From NCBI GenBank assembly GCA_900315015.1, contig OMXJ01000011.1:1-64000 (forward strand): a stretch of 64,000 nt of DNA, read 5' to 3'. The notes under the pieces were generated by a model. That model did no database searches and had not been told where the DNA came from. It worked only from the letters and a program-made list of their open reading frames with translations. Source of the DNA: an uncultured Eubacteriales bacterium (lineage in GTDB: Bacteria > Bacillota > Clostridia > Lachnospirales > Lachnospiraceae). This document shows positions 33,300 to 41,804 of the stretch, in pieces. The position numbers and the translations under genes are program-made. How positions within the stretch are numbered: the stretch's first letter is position 1; each line of letters begins with the position of its first letter.

Positions 33300-34760
33300 A
33301 TGGATATGAATAGACAAAGGCGTGCACCTATTTATGAAGCTTTAGAAAAGTTCAGAAAACTGCACGTGGTACCATTTGATGTGCCAGGCCATAAGCGCGG
33401 ACGTGGAAATCCTGAGCTTGTTGAGTTTTTAGGACAGCGCTGTGTAGGAATTGATGTTAATTCCATGAAACCGCTAGATAATCTCTGCCATCCTGTTTCC
33501 ATCATCAAGGAAGCTCAGGAGCTTGCAGCAGATGCATTTGGCGCAGCTAATTCCTTCCTTATGGTAGGAGGCACCACCTCCGCTGTTCAGGCAATGGTTC
33601 TCACTGCCTGCAAGGCCGGAGATAAAATCATTCTTCCAAGAAATGTACATAAAAGCGCAATTAATGCTCTTGTTCTTTGCGGAGCTACACCGGTTTATAT
33701 AGATCCAAAGGTTGATAAGGAAATCGGAATTCCTCTCGGAATGGAGCTTGCCGATTTAAAGGCTGCAATGGATGCAAATCCTGATGCAAAGGCCGTGCTT
33801 GTAAATAATCCTTCTTACTATGGAATCTGCTCTGATTTAAAGAGCATAGTTAAGATGGCTCATGACCATAACATGCTTGCTTTAGTTGATGAAGCCCATG
33901 GCACTCACTTCTCCTTCAGCGATACTCTTCCGGTATCTGCGATGGAGGCAGGTGCAGATATGGCCTCAATTTCCATGCATAAATCCGGCGGAAGCCTTAC
34001 TCAGAGTTCCTTCCTTCTTTTAGGACCGAACATGAATCCAGGCTATGTTTCACAGATAATAAACCTTACTCAGACAACCAGTGCTTCCTATCTGCTTATG
34101 GCAAGCCTCGACCTTTCCCGCAGAAACATTGCTTTAAGAGGAAAGCAGTCCTTCGAAAAGGTTGCTGAGATGGCTCAGTATGCAAGAGATGAAATAAATG
34201 AAATCGGCGGCTATTATGCCTACGGCAAAGAGCTCATAAATGGAAATACCGTTTATGACTTTGACGTTACTAAGCTAGCCGTTGTAACTAATAGAATCGG
34301 ACTTACAGGAATCGAGGTCTACGATCTTCTCCGCGACGAATATGACATTCAGATGGAATTTGGTGATATCAGTAACATTCTCGCCTATATTTCTATCGGA
34401 GATTCCATTCAGGACATTGAGCGCTTGGTTGGTGCTCTTGCTGATATAAGAAGACTTTATTCAAAATCTGAAAAGCCTTTGTTTACCGGAGATTATATTT
34501 CTCCTACAGTTGCTACTACCCCACAAAAGGCATTTTATGCGCAAAAGGAAGCTGTTCCTATAATGGAATGTGCCGGCAGAATCTGTGCTGAATCTGTTAT
34601 GTGCTATCCTCCTGGAATTCCTATCCTTGCTCCTGGTGAGGTAATAACAAAGGAAATCATAGATTATATTAAATATGCTCAGGAAAAGGGCTGCTCAATG
34701 CAGGGTCCTGAAAGTTCTGACATTTCTTATTTAAATGTACTTAAGGAAGGAAGCTATTAA
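33300..34760 (+). CDS. speA: arginine decarboxylase, Orn/Lys/Arg decarboxylase family
   Basis: A 486-residue fold-I PLP enzyme of the Bacillus SpeA type. It is expected to convert arginine to agmatine and is the first gene of the cluster. The PLP lysine lies in SISMHKSGGSLTQSS (about residue 228), the cofactor aspartate in ALVDEAHGTHFSFS, and the N-terminal motif FDVPGHKRGRGNPEL is typical. The C-terminal substrate domain has CYPPGIPILAPGE. Family members may use lysine or ornithine, but the agmatine genes downstream argue for arginine. GGAGG lies ten bases before the ATG. speE follows after one base. Confidence 0.92.
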   Translation: MDMNRQRRAPIYEALEKFRKLHVVPFDVPGHKRGRGNPELVEFLGQRCVGIDVNSMKPLDNLCHPVSIIKEAQELAADAFGAANSFLMVGGTTSAVQAMVLTACKAGDKIILPRNVHKSAINALVLCGATPVYIDPKVDKEIGIPLGMELADLKAAMDANPDAKAVLVNNPSYYGICSDLKSIVKMAHDHNMLALVDEAHGTHFSFSDTLPVSAMEAGADMASISMHKSGGSLTQSSFLLLGPNMNPGYVSQIINLTQTTSASYLLMASLDLSRRNIALRGKQSFEKVAEMAQYARDEINEIGGYYAYGKELINGNTVYDFDVTKLAVVTNRIGLTGIEVYDLLRDEYDIQMEFGDISNILAYISIGDSIQDIERLVGALADIRRLYSKSEKPLFTGDYISPTVATTPQKAFYAQKEAVPIMECAGRICAESVMCYPPGIPILAPGEVITKEIIDYIKYAQEKGCSMQGPESSDISYLNVLKEGSY

Positions 34761-34761
34761 T

Positions 34762-35616
34762 ATGGAATTTTGGTTTGAAGAGCTGCATACTGATAATGTA
34801 AAAATGTCTATCAGAGTTGAGGAACAGCTTTTTTCAGGAACAAGTGATTATCAGAGAATAGATGTATTTAAATCTCCTGAATTCGGAAAGTTCCTTTGTT
34901 CTAACGGCAGCGTTATCTTTTCAGAAGCAGATGAGTTCGTTTATGATGAAATGATCGTACATGTTCCTATGGCTGTTCATCCAAATGTAAAGAAGGTGCT
35001 TGTTATCGGCGGCGGTGACGGCGGTGTTGCAAGAGAGCTTTCTCACTATGAAGAAATCGAAGAAATTGATGTTGTTGAAGAAGACCAGATGTTCATTGAT
35101 GTCTGCAAGAAGTGCTTTCCTAACAATTCCTGCGGTCTTGATGATCCTAGAGTCAAGATCTTTAACGCCAACGGTCTTCGCTTCCTTAGATCTAAAACAG
35201 ATTATTATGATTTGATTATAAATGACTGTACTGATCCTTTAGGTCATACAGCCGGAATGTTCACAAAGGAATTTTATGGAAACTGCTACAGAGCCCTTCA
35301 CGAGGATGGCATAATGGTTTATCAGCATGGCAGCCCATTCTTTGACGAGGATGAAGAGAGCTGCAGAGCAATGCACAGAAAGGCATTTAGAAGCTTCCCT
35401 ATAAATAGAGTATTCCAGGCACACATTCCTACCTGTCCTGCAGGCTATTGGCTATTCGGCTTTGCTTCTAAAAAATATCATCCGCTTAAGGATTTTGATG
35501 AAAAGCGCTGGATGGCACGTAATATTAAAACATGGTATTATACAACACATCTTCATGCCGGAGCTTTCATGCTTCCACGCTATGTTGAAGATTTACTTAC
35601 AGAGGAGGAAAATTAA
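34762..35616 (+). CDS. speE: spermidine synthase-like aminopropyltransferase
   Basis: A 284-residue protein of the SpeE family, which normally transfers the aminopropyl group of decarboxylated SAM to putrescine. It has the N-terminal beta domain (FWFEELHTDNVKMSIRVEEQ), the nucleotide-binding motif VLVIGGGDGGVARELSHY and the acidic VEEDQMFIDVC. The active-site segment is NDCTDPLGHTAGMFTKEFY, where most synthases have DSTDP. No SAM decarboxylase (speD) is in the cluster. It may therefore use an imported or distant supply, or have another role beside the carboxyspermidine route encoded next to it. It starts one base after the speA stop. Confidence 0.88.
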   Translation: MEFWFEELHTDNVKMSIRVEEQLFSGTSDYQRIDVFKSPEFGKFLCSNGSVIFSEADEFVYDEMIVHVPMAVHPNVKKVLVIGGGDGGVARELSHYEEIEEIDVVEEDQMFIDVCKKCFPNNSCGLDDPRVKIFNANGLRFLRSKTDYYDLIINDCTDPLGHTAGMFTKEFYGNCYRALHEDGIMVYQHGSPFFDEDEESCRAMHRKAFRSFPINRVFQAHIPTCPAGYWLFGFASKKYHPLKDFDEKRWMARNIKTWYYTTHLHAGAFMLPRYVEDLLTEEEN

Positions 35617-36876
35617 ATGAGCAGATTATTAGTTATTGGTTGTGGCGGTGTTGCACAGGTTGCAATCCAGAAGTGCTGTCAGAACAGCGATGTATTTACA
35701 GAGCTCTGCATTGCCAGCAGAACAGTTTCTAAGTGCGATGCCCTAAAGGAAAAGCTCGCAGGAAAGACTTCTACTGTTGTTACTACAGCAGCTGTAGACG
35801 CTGATAAAAAGGAAAACGTGGTAGCCCTTATTAAGTCATACAAGCCAGATCTCGTTCTTAATGTTGCTCTTCCTTATCAGGATCTTTCAATCATGGAGGC
35901 CTGCCTTGAGTGCGGTGTTCATTATGTTGATACAGCAAATTACGAGCCAGAGGATACAGATGATCCAGAGTGGAGAAAAATCTACGACAAGCGCTGCAAG
36001 GAGCTCGGCTTCTCAGCATACTTTGATTATTCATGGCAGTGGAATTACGACCAGAAGTTCAAGGATGCAGGTCTTACTGCCCTTCTTGGAACCGGCTTCG
36101 ATCCTGGTGTAACAAGTGTATTTACAGCATATGCTCAGAAGCACTATTTCGATGAGATCCATACAATAGATATTCTTGACTGCAACGGCGGCGATCATGG
36201 TTATCCATTCGCTACCAACTTCAATCCTGAGGTCAACCTTCGTGAAGTAAGCGCTCCAGGCAGCTACTGGGAGGATGGTCATTGGGTAGAGGTTCCTGCA
36301 ATGTCAATCAAGCGCGAATATAATTTTCCTCAGGTAGGCATGAAGGATATGTACCTTCTCCATCATGAGGAAATCGAGGCTCTTGCTAGAAATATCAAGG
36401 GCGTTAAGAGAATCCGTTTCTTCATGACCTTCGGACAGAGCTACCTTACTCATATGAAGTGTCTCGAAAATGTAGGAATGCTCTCCACAACTCCTATTGA
36501 TTTTAATGGGCAGAAAATAGTTCCTATCCAGTTCCTTAAGGCTCTTCTTCCAGATCCTGCTTCACTTGGACCTAGAACTGTTGGAAAGACAAACATCGGA
36601 TGTATCTTCACAGGTATAAAGGACGGCAAGGAAAAGACAATCTTCATTTACAACGTATGTGATCATCAGGAATGTTATAAGGAGCTTGGAAGCCAGGCTA
36701 TCAGCTACACAACAGGCGTTCCTGCAATGATCGGAACTGCTCTTGTTGCAAGCGGCATCTGGAACAAGCGCGGAACTCTTACAACAGATGAATTCGATCC
36801 AGATCCATACATGGATATGCTAAATAAGTTCGGCCTTCCATGGGTTGTTGATGAGAATCCTGCAACTGTAGAATAA
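35617..36876 (+). CDS. carboxy(nor)spermidine dehydrogenase, saccharopine dehydrogenase family
   Basis: A 419-residue NADPH-type dehydrogenase. It is expected to condense putrescine with aspartate semialdehyde and reduce the imine to carboxyspermidine. The N-terminal Rossmann motif is LLVIGCGGVAQVAIQKC. Family landmarks include VDTANYEPED, GTGFDPGVTSVFTAYA, DILDCNGGDHGYPFATNFNP and YTTGVPAMIGTALVASG. Length and these motifs match the CANSDH/CASDH group rather than true saccharopine dehydrogenase. It is linked to nspC, which encodes the next step. Its ATG follows the speE stop without a gap, with GGAGG upstream. Confidence 0.9.
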   Translation: MSRLLVIGCGGVAQVAIQKCCQNSDVFTELCIASRTVSKCDALKEKLAGKTSTVVTTAAVDADKKENVVALIKSYKPDLVLNVALPYQDLSIMEACLECGVHYVDTANYEPEDTDDPEWRKIYDKRCKELGFSAYFDYSWQWNYDQKFKDAGLTALLGTGFDPGVTSVFTAYAQKHYFDEIHTIDILDCNGGDHGYPFATNFNPEVNLREVSAPGSYWEDGHWVEVPAMSIKREYNFPQVGMKDMYLLHHEEIEALARNIKGVKRIRFFMTFGQSYLTHMKCLENVGMLSTTPIDFNGQKIVPIQFLKALLPDPASLGPRTVGKTNIGCIFTGIKDGKEKTIFIYNVCDHQECYKELGSQAISYTTGVPAMIGTALVASGIWNKRGTLTTDEFDPDPYMDMLNKFGLPWVVDENPATVE

Positions 36877-36945
36877 ACGTCTAAGTTTTAATAATGTAAA
36901 TCATAAAGAATAGACGTCTAAGTTTTAATAGTAAAAATCATAAAG
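36877..36945 (+). repeat. direct repeat of 32 bp with 37-base period after the dehydrogenase gene
   Basis: Two units (36877-36908 and 36914-36945) share ACGTCTAAGTTTTAATA and ATCATAAAG, with small differences between. They begin directly at the stop codon. Confidence 0.85.
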
Positions 36946-36969
36946 GTGTCAAAGTATTTTGACACCTTT
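36942..36969 (+). terminator. 12-bp hairpin between the dehydrogenase gene and nspC
   Basis: AAAGGTGTCAAA and TTTGACACCTTT pair perfectly with a GTAT loop. The A and T ends are part of the stem and no longer T-run follows, so it may be a weak terminator or a processing/stability element in the operon. Behind it GCCCACG and CGTGAGGC (36992-37014) form a second hairpin before the nspC ribosome site. Confidence 0.55.
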
Positions 36970-37047
36970 AACTAAATAAAAAAGCACTACTGCCCACGTA
37001 CAAATCCGTGAGGCCAGGTAACAGCAACTATTCAAAAGGAAAAACAG

Positions 37048-38175
37048 ATGAAAGCAAATGAATTAGCTACTCCGGTCTATCTTGTTGACGAAAAGAAGCT
37101 TGAGGACAACTTAAAGATCCTCTCTAAGGTCGAAAAAGACACCGGCTGTCATATCTTATTAGCTCAAAAGGCATTTTCAATGTTCAAAGTTTACCCTCTT
37201 GTTGCAAAGTACATTTCAGGAGCTACTGCAAGTGGTCTTTATGAAGCAAGGCTTGCTCACGAGGAAATGCATGCTGAGAACCATGTGTTCTGCCCTGCCT
37301 ATACAGCAGAGGAAATGCATGAGCTCACCCAAATATGCGATCACATGATTTTTAATTCCTTAAGACAGCTTGAGCTTCATAGAAGCATCTGGGAGAATTC
37401 AGGTGTGAGTGTCGGAATTAGAATAAACCCAGAATTTTCCACCCAGGAAGGTCATGAAATTTACGATCCATGCTCTCCTGGTTCAAGACTTGGAATAAGA
37501 AGATGCAATCTCCCAGATCACCTTCCAAAGAAAGTGGAGGGAATTCACTTCCACACTCTATGCGAGCAGGGCTCAGAGCCTCTTGCCGCAACAGTTAAGG
37601 CTGTTGAAGAAAACTTCGGCAATTACCTGCATGAAGCTAAGTGGGTAAATCTTGGCGGAGGACACCACATCACAAAGCCTGATTACAATATTTCTCTTTT
37701 AGAGGAAACCATAAAGCATCTAAGAGAGACCTATGACGTCGAGGTTTATGTAGAGCCAGGTGAGGCCATTGCTTTAAACGCAGGCTACCTCTACACAAAG
37801 GTAATGGACATCGTTGATAATGACATTCCTGTGCTTATTCTAGACACCTCTGCTGCCTGTCACATGCCTGACGTTCTTGAAATGCCATATAGACCTCCTC
37901 TTAGAGACTCTGGCCTTCCAGGAGAAAAGAAATATACCGTAAGACTAGGTTCTAGGACCTGTCTTGCCGGTGACATAATTGGTGATTTCAGTTTTGATAA
38001 AATGCCTGAAATCGGCGATACTCTTATTTTTGAGGATATGGCCATTTACTCAATGGTCAAAAATAATACCTTTAATGGAATGCCTCTACCTGACATCGCT
38101 CTTATGCATGAAAACGGCGATTGTGAGGTTATTAAGCATTTCGGATATTCTGATTTTAAGGAGAGACTGTCATGA
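37048..38175 (+). CDS. nspC: carboxynorspermidine/carboxyspermidine decarboxylase
   Basis: A 375-residue fold-III PLP decarboxylase that removes the carboxyl group of carboxyspermidine to give spermidine. The PLP lysine is in HILLAQKAFSMFKVYP (about residue 41). Other landmarks are GATASGLYEARLAHEEM, EGIHFHTLCEQGSEPL, WVNLGGGHHITKPDYN, EPGEAIALNAGYL and the catalytic cysteine region SRTCLAGDIIGDF. The order dehydrogenase-decarboxylase is the same as in Vibrio, Campylobacter and many gut Firmicutes. Its last four bases overlap the aguA start (ATGA). Confidence 0.95.
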   Translation: MKANELATPVYLVDEKKLEDNLKILSKVEKDTGCHILLAQKAFSMFKVYPLVAKYISGATASGLYEARLAHEEMHAENHVFCPAYTAEEMHELTQICDHMIFNSLRQLELHRSIWENSGVSVGIRINPEFSTQEGHEIYDPCSPGSRLGIRRCNLPDHLPKKVEGIHFHTLCEQGSEPLAATVKAVEENFGNYLHEAKWVNLGGGHHITKPDYNISLLEETIKHLRETYDVEVYVEPGEAIALNAGYLYTKVMDIVDNDIPVLILDTSAACHMPDVLEMPYRPPLRDSGLPGEKKYTVRLGSRTCLAGDIIGDFSFDKMPEIGDTLIFEDMAIYSMVKNNTFNGMPLPDIALMHENGDCEVIKHFGYSDFKERLS

Positions 38176-39485
38176 TGATCCCTTCAAAAAATCCTTCAGC
38201 AGATGGATTTCACATGCCTGCGGAATTTTCAGAGCACGATGGTACAATTATAATCTGGCCTGTACGTCCTGGCAGCTGGGGAGTTAACCCAGAAAACGCG
38301 CAAAAAGCCTTTTCTAGCGTAATTAAAAATATCGCCATAGCTGAAAAAGTCATAGTTATTGCAGAGCCCGGCAGCAAAGCGGCTGTAGAGGAGGCTTTAC
38401 GCAGAAATATCACCCCATCTACCAGTGCAGAACCTGTTACCGGGAGTTTACCATCTGCAAAGAACGCTTCTGTTACCAAAAGTTCACCATCTGCAAAGAA
38501 CTCTTCTTTTGCCGGGAGTTTTCCATCTGCAAATAACGCTTCAACGAAGGAAAATTCTCTGCCTGTAAGGAACGGTTCAGAAACCGGAAATATACTAAAA
38601 AATATTTCTGTTTTAGAAATCCCTACAGATGATTCCTGGGCAAGGGATACTGCTCCTACCTTCATAACAAATGGAAGTGAGGTACGCGGCGTAAGCTGGC
38701 AGTTCAATGCCTGGGGCGGTGAATTTGACGGTCTTTATGCCCACTGGGATAAGGATAATGCTCTCGCAGAAAAGCTCTGCAACCGCCTTGATATCCCTTA
38801 TTATGATTTCGGCGATTTCGTGCTTGAGGGCGGCTCAATACATACAGATGGCGAAGGCACCCTTATTACAACAGAAAGCTGTCTTTTAAGTAAAGGCAGA
38901 AACCCTTCTCTTTCTAGAGAAGACATAGAAGATAGATTGAAAAAAGCCCTTGGCATTAAGAAGGTACTTTGGCTACCAAGAGGTATTTATAATGATGAAA
39001 CCAACGAACACGTTGATAATGTCTGTGCTTTTATAGCCCCTGGTGAGGTGGTGCTTGCATGGACCGATAATGAAAACGACCCTCAGTACGAGCTTTCCCG
39101 TAAGGACCTTGAATATTTAGAGAATGTCACAGATGCTAAGGGAAGAAAAATAAAGGTACATAAGCTTCCTATTCCGGACCACCCTATTCTGATTGATGAA
39201 AGTGAGCTTTCAGAATATAGCTTTGAAGAAGGCGAGGATACCCGCGAGATAGGTGAGCGCCTTGCCGCTAGCTATGTAAACTTTTATTTCGCCAACAGCT
39301 GCATACTCGTTCCAAGCTTTGGCGGTGAAAACACTGAAAGTGATAAGCGCGCCATTTCCATACTAAAGGCACTTCTGCCTGATAAAAAGGTAATTGGCAT
39401 CGATGCACTCGCCATTCTTCTTGGCGGCGGAAACATCCACTGTATCACGCAACAAATTCCTAAAGGAAGAAACTTAAGCAATTGA
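38172..39485 (+). CDS. aguA: agmatine deiminase with in-frame repeat insertion
   Basis: Hydrolyses agmatine to N-carbamoylputrescine and ammonia. The guanidine-modifying fold and active site are intact: HDGTIIIWPVRPGSWG, TDDSWARDTAPTF, GGSIHTDGEGTLITTESCLL, ETNEHVDNVCAF and the nucleophilic cysteine in GGGNIHCITQQIPKGR. At 437 residues it is about 65 longer than usual. The excess is residues 81-145, a Ser/Ala/Asn-rich insert of four 12-residue repeats placed between the first strand region and the TDDSW motif. The insertion site is probably a surface loop, so activity may be kept (inference). AAGGAGAG precedes the ATG. Confidence 0.93.
   Translation: MMIPSKNPSADGFHMPAEFSEHDGTIIIWPVRPGSWGVNPENAQKAFSSVIKNIAIAEKVIVIAEPGSKAAVEEALRRNITPSTSAEPVTGSLPSAKNASVTKSSPSAKNSSFAGSFPSANNASTKENSLPVRNGSETGNILKNISVLEIPTDDSWARDTAPTFITNGSEVRGVSWQFNAWGGEFDGLYAHWDKDNALAEKLCNRLDIPYYDFGDFVLEGGSIHTDGEGTLITTESCLLSKGRNPSLSREDIEDRLKKALGIKKVLWLPRGIYNDETNEHVDNVCAFIAPGEVVLAWTDNENDPQYELSRKDLEYLENVTDAKGRKIKVHKLPIPDHPILIDESELSEYSFEEGEDTREIGERLAASYVNFYFANSCILVPSFGGENTESDKRAISILKALLPDKKVIGIDALAILLGGGNIHCITQQIPKGRNLSN
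38436..38579 (+). repeat. 36-bp tandem array inside aguA, four copies
   Basis: Units begin at 38436, 38472, 38508 and 38544. They encode VTGSLPSAKNAS, VTKSSPSAKNSS, FAGSFPSANNAS and the more diverged TKENSLPVRNGS. The period is a multiple of three, so the frame is preserved. Confidence 0.95.
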
Positions 39486-39541
39486 AAATGTTGACAATAG
39501 TGATTAAATGTGTTTGAATGTACTCACGGAGGATTAGAATA

Positions 39542-40417
39542 ATGAGTTTAGTTAAGGTTGCTGCAATCCAGATGAATTGCACCACAGTTCCTGATGAAAA
39601 TATAAAGCATGCTGAAGAATTAGTCCAAAAAGCGGCTTCTTTAGGTGCTAAGATAATTCTTCTGCCCGAGCTTTTCGAGCGTCAATATTTCTGCCAGGAA
39701 CGCAGATATGACTATTATGATTTTGCCGAACCTACCAATGAAAACAAGGCCGTTCTTCATTTCCAGAAGATTGCTAAGGAATTATCCCTTGTAATTCCTA
39801 TCAGCTTTTATGAAAAAGACGAGACAAGACTATTTAATTCCATTGCCATGATAGATGCAGACGGCTCTGTTATGGGAGTTTACAGAAAGACTCACATTCC
39901 TGACGACCACTACTATCAGGAAAAATTCTATTTCACACCTGGCAATACCGGCTTTAAGGTCTGGAATACCCGCTACGGCAAAGTCGGTGTGGGAATATGC
40001 TGGGATCAGTGGTTTCCAGAAACTGCAAGAAGCATGGCTCTTATGGGTGCAGATATCCTGCTCTACCCTACTGCTATCGGCAGCGAGCCTATTCTTGGTG
40101 TAGATAGTTCAGGTCACTGGCAGAGAACCATGCAGGGACACTCTGCTGCCAACATCATTCCTGTAATGGCTGCAAACCGCTACGGCACTGAAAAAGTTGA
40201 GCCTAGCGCCGAAAACGGAGGTCAGTCATCAAGCCTTACCTTCTACGGCACCAGCTTTATTACAGATGAAACCGGCGATGTTATTGCCCAGGCCGGAAAG
40301 AGCGGTGATGAAGTTCTTACCAGCGAATTTGACTTCGCTAAAATCAGAGAAGACAGATTTTCCTGGGGACTTTTCCGCGATAGAAGACCTGAAACCTATG
40401 ACATAATCACAAAGTAA
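39542..40417 (+). CDS. aguB: N-carbamoylputrescine amidase
   Basis: A 291-residue nitrilase-superfamily enzyme that hydrolyses N-carbamoylputrescine to putrescine, CO2 and ammonia, completing the agmatine route. The Glu-Lys-Cys triad is visible in IILLPELFERQYFC, VYRKTHIPDDHYYQEKFYF and GVGICWDQWFPETARSMAL. The length and the FERQYFCQ motif fit plant and bacterial AguB. The ATG at 39542 was chosen (GGAGG nine bases upstream) rather than the ORF limit at 39518. It is the last gene of the cluster. Only a weak AGCAA/TTGCT hairpin is visible before the convergent gene. Confidence 0.95.
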   Translation: MSLVKVAAIQMNCTTVPDENIKHAEELVQKAASLGAKIILLPELFERQYFCQERRYDYYDFAEPTNENKAVLHFQKIAKELSLVIPISFYEKDETRLFNSIAMIDADGSVMGVYRKTHIPDDHYYQEKFYFTPGNTGFKVWNTRYGKVGVGICWDQWFPETARSMALMGADILLYPTAIGSEPILGVDSSGHWQRTMQGHSAANIIPVMAANRYGTEKVEPSAENGGQSSSLTFYGTSFITDETGDVIAQAGKSGDEVLTSEFDFAKIREDRFSWGLFRDRRPETYDIITK

Positions 40418-40463
40418 TGCCAAAACTTTAAACAAAAAAACGGAGCAAGTTTGCAGCTTTTTG

Positions 40464-41762
40464 CTACTTTACCTCTGCCTGTCCATATGGAAGAGATTCA
40501 TTGAAGTTACGTGAATTCTCCATTGTAACTGATGCAATTGCCTGAAGCGCTTCTCTTGTGAAGAAGGCCTGGTGTGAGGTAAGTATGAGATTCGGAAAAT
40601 TACAAAGACGAGCTACAATGTCATTTGTAAGCATATCCTCTGAATGATCTGTATAAACATTCTCATCCTCGCCCTCATAAACGTCAAGAGCTACTGCATG
40701 GAACTTATTTGCCTTAAGTGCTGCAATCAGGGCCTCTATGTCAATAAGACCTCCTCTTGAGGTATTTACAAGCATTACATTATCCTTCATCATATTTATT
40801 GTATCTGAATTGATGAGATGATAGGTTCCTCCATCTCCCATTATGAGAGGTGCATGAAGGGATATAAGATCTGATCTTTCAAGAAGCTCTTCCTTTGAAA
40901 CGTAGGTGAGAAGTCCATCCTCTTCGAGCTTCTTATTAGGGAAGGCATCCCAGCCAAGTACTGTCATTCCATAACCCTTACAGATATTAGCCATGCATAC
41001 GCCGATTCTACCGGTTCCCATGATGCCTGCTACCTTGTTATGAAGGTCTATTCCAAGAAGTCCTGAAAGGGAAAAGTTATTATCCTTTACCTTATTGTAT
41101 GCCTTATGAATTCTGCGGTTTGCAGCCTGAATGATTGTCATTGCATGCTCTGCAACAGCATACGGAGAATAAGCTGGGACTCTTAATACCGTAATTCCAT
41201 ATTCCTTTGCTGCCTTTGCATCAACGTTATTAAAGCCAGCGCAGCGAAGAAGTATAAGCTTTACGCCGTCCTCATGAAGAGCCTCAATAACAGGGCGCGG
41301 CGCCTCATCATTTACGAAAATACATACGGCATCAAAACCCTTTGCAAGATGCGCACTTTCTATTGTAAGTCTACTGCTGAAATACTTAATATCTACGTTA
41401 TAGGCATCATCTCCGCGGTCTTTACTGAGCTCGCTAAAGAAAATACGGTCATAGTCCTTAGTTCCAAAAAAAGCTATCTTAAGGATATCTGCCTTCTTAT
41501 TCTTTGGTGCGCAGTCACATAGAACCTCAAGGAGCTTCTTTTCTACCTCATCCTCATCAGGGCCATCTATTGAAATTTTAAGATTGCTTCCCTGCTTTGC
41601 CTGAAGTCTTAAGATCTGCAGTACATCACTTCCTGATGCCTTTGCTAACTCGGTTTCGATTGTAACTATGCTCTTAAAGCTGATGCAAGCCTGCGCAATG
41701 AGCGCTGCCGGTCTTGCGTGAAGACCATATGGATTTTTAACTACGTAATTGAACACCTTCAT
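40464..41762 (-). CDS. HPr domain fused to D-lactate dehydrogenase
   Basis: A 432-residue two-domain protein. Residues 1-88 are an HPr-like phosphocarrier domain. YGLHARPAALIAQA has the phospho-acceptor histidine at position 15 exactly, and ASGSDVLQILRLQAKQG aligns a serine (about residue 45) with regulatory Ser46 of Firmicute HPr. Residues about 95-432 are a D-2-hydroxyacid dehydrogenase like E. coli LdhA: NAD motif GIMGTGRIGVCMANICKGYG, catalytic arginine in VNTSRGGLID, glutamate in DVYEGEDENVY and histidine in ILTSHQAFFTREAL. It probably reduces pyruvate to D-lactate under control of PTS phosphorylation (inference). It lies 42 bases after a phosphatase gene in the same direction. Confidence 0.9.
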   Translation of the reverse strand: MKVFNYVVKNPYGLHARPAALIAQACISFKSIVTIETELAKASGSDVLQILRLQAKQGSNLKISIDGPDEDEVEKKLLEVLCDCAPKNKKADILKIAFFGTKDYDRIFFSELSKDRGDDAYNVDIKYFSSRLTIESAHLAKGFDAVCIFVNDEAPRPVIEALHEDGVKLILLRCAGFNNVDAKAAKEYGITVLRVPAYSPYAVAEHAMTIIQAANRRIHKAYNKVKDNNFSLSGLLGIDLHNKVAGIMGTGRIGVCMANICKGYGMTVLGWDAFPNKKLEEDGLLTYVSKEELLERSDLISLHAPLIMGDGGTYHLINSDTINMMKDNVMLVNTSRGGLIDIEALIAALKANKFHAVALDVYEGEDENVYTDHSEDMLTNDIVARLCNFPNLILTSHQAFFTREALQAIASVTMENSRNFNESLPYGQAEVK

Positions 41763-41804
41763 TTCCCTTTATACTCCTTTCAGTGCTGAGCCTTTGTAAT
41801 ATTT

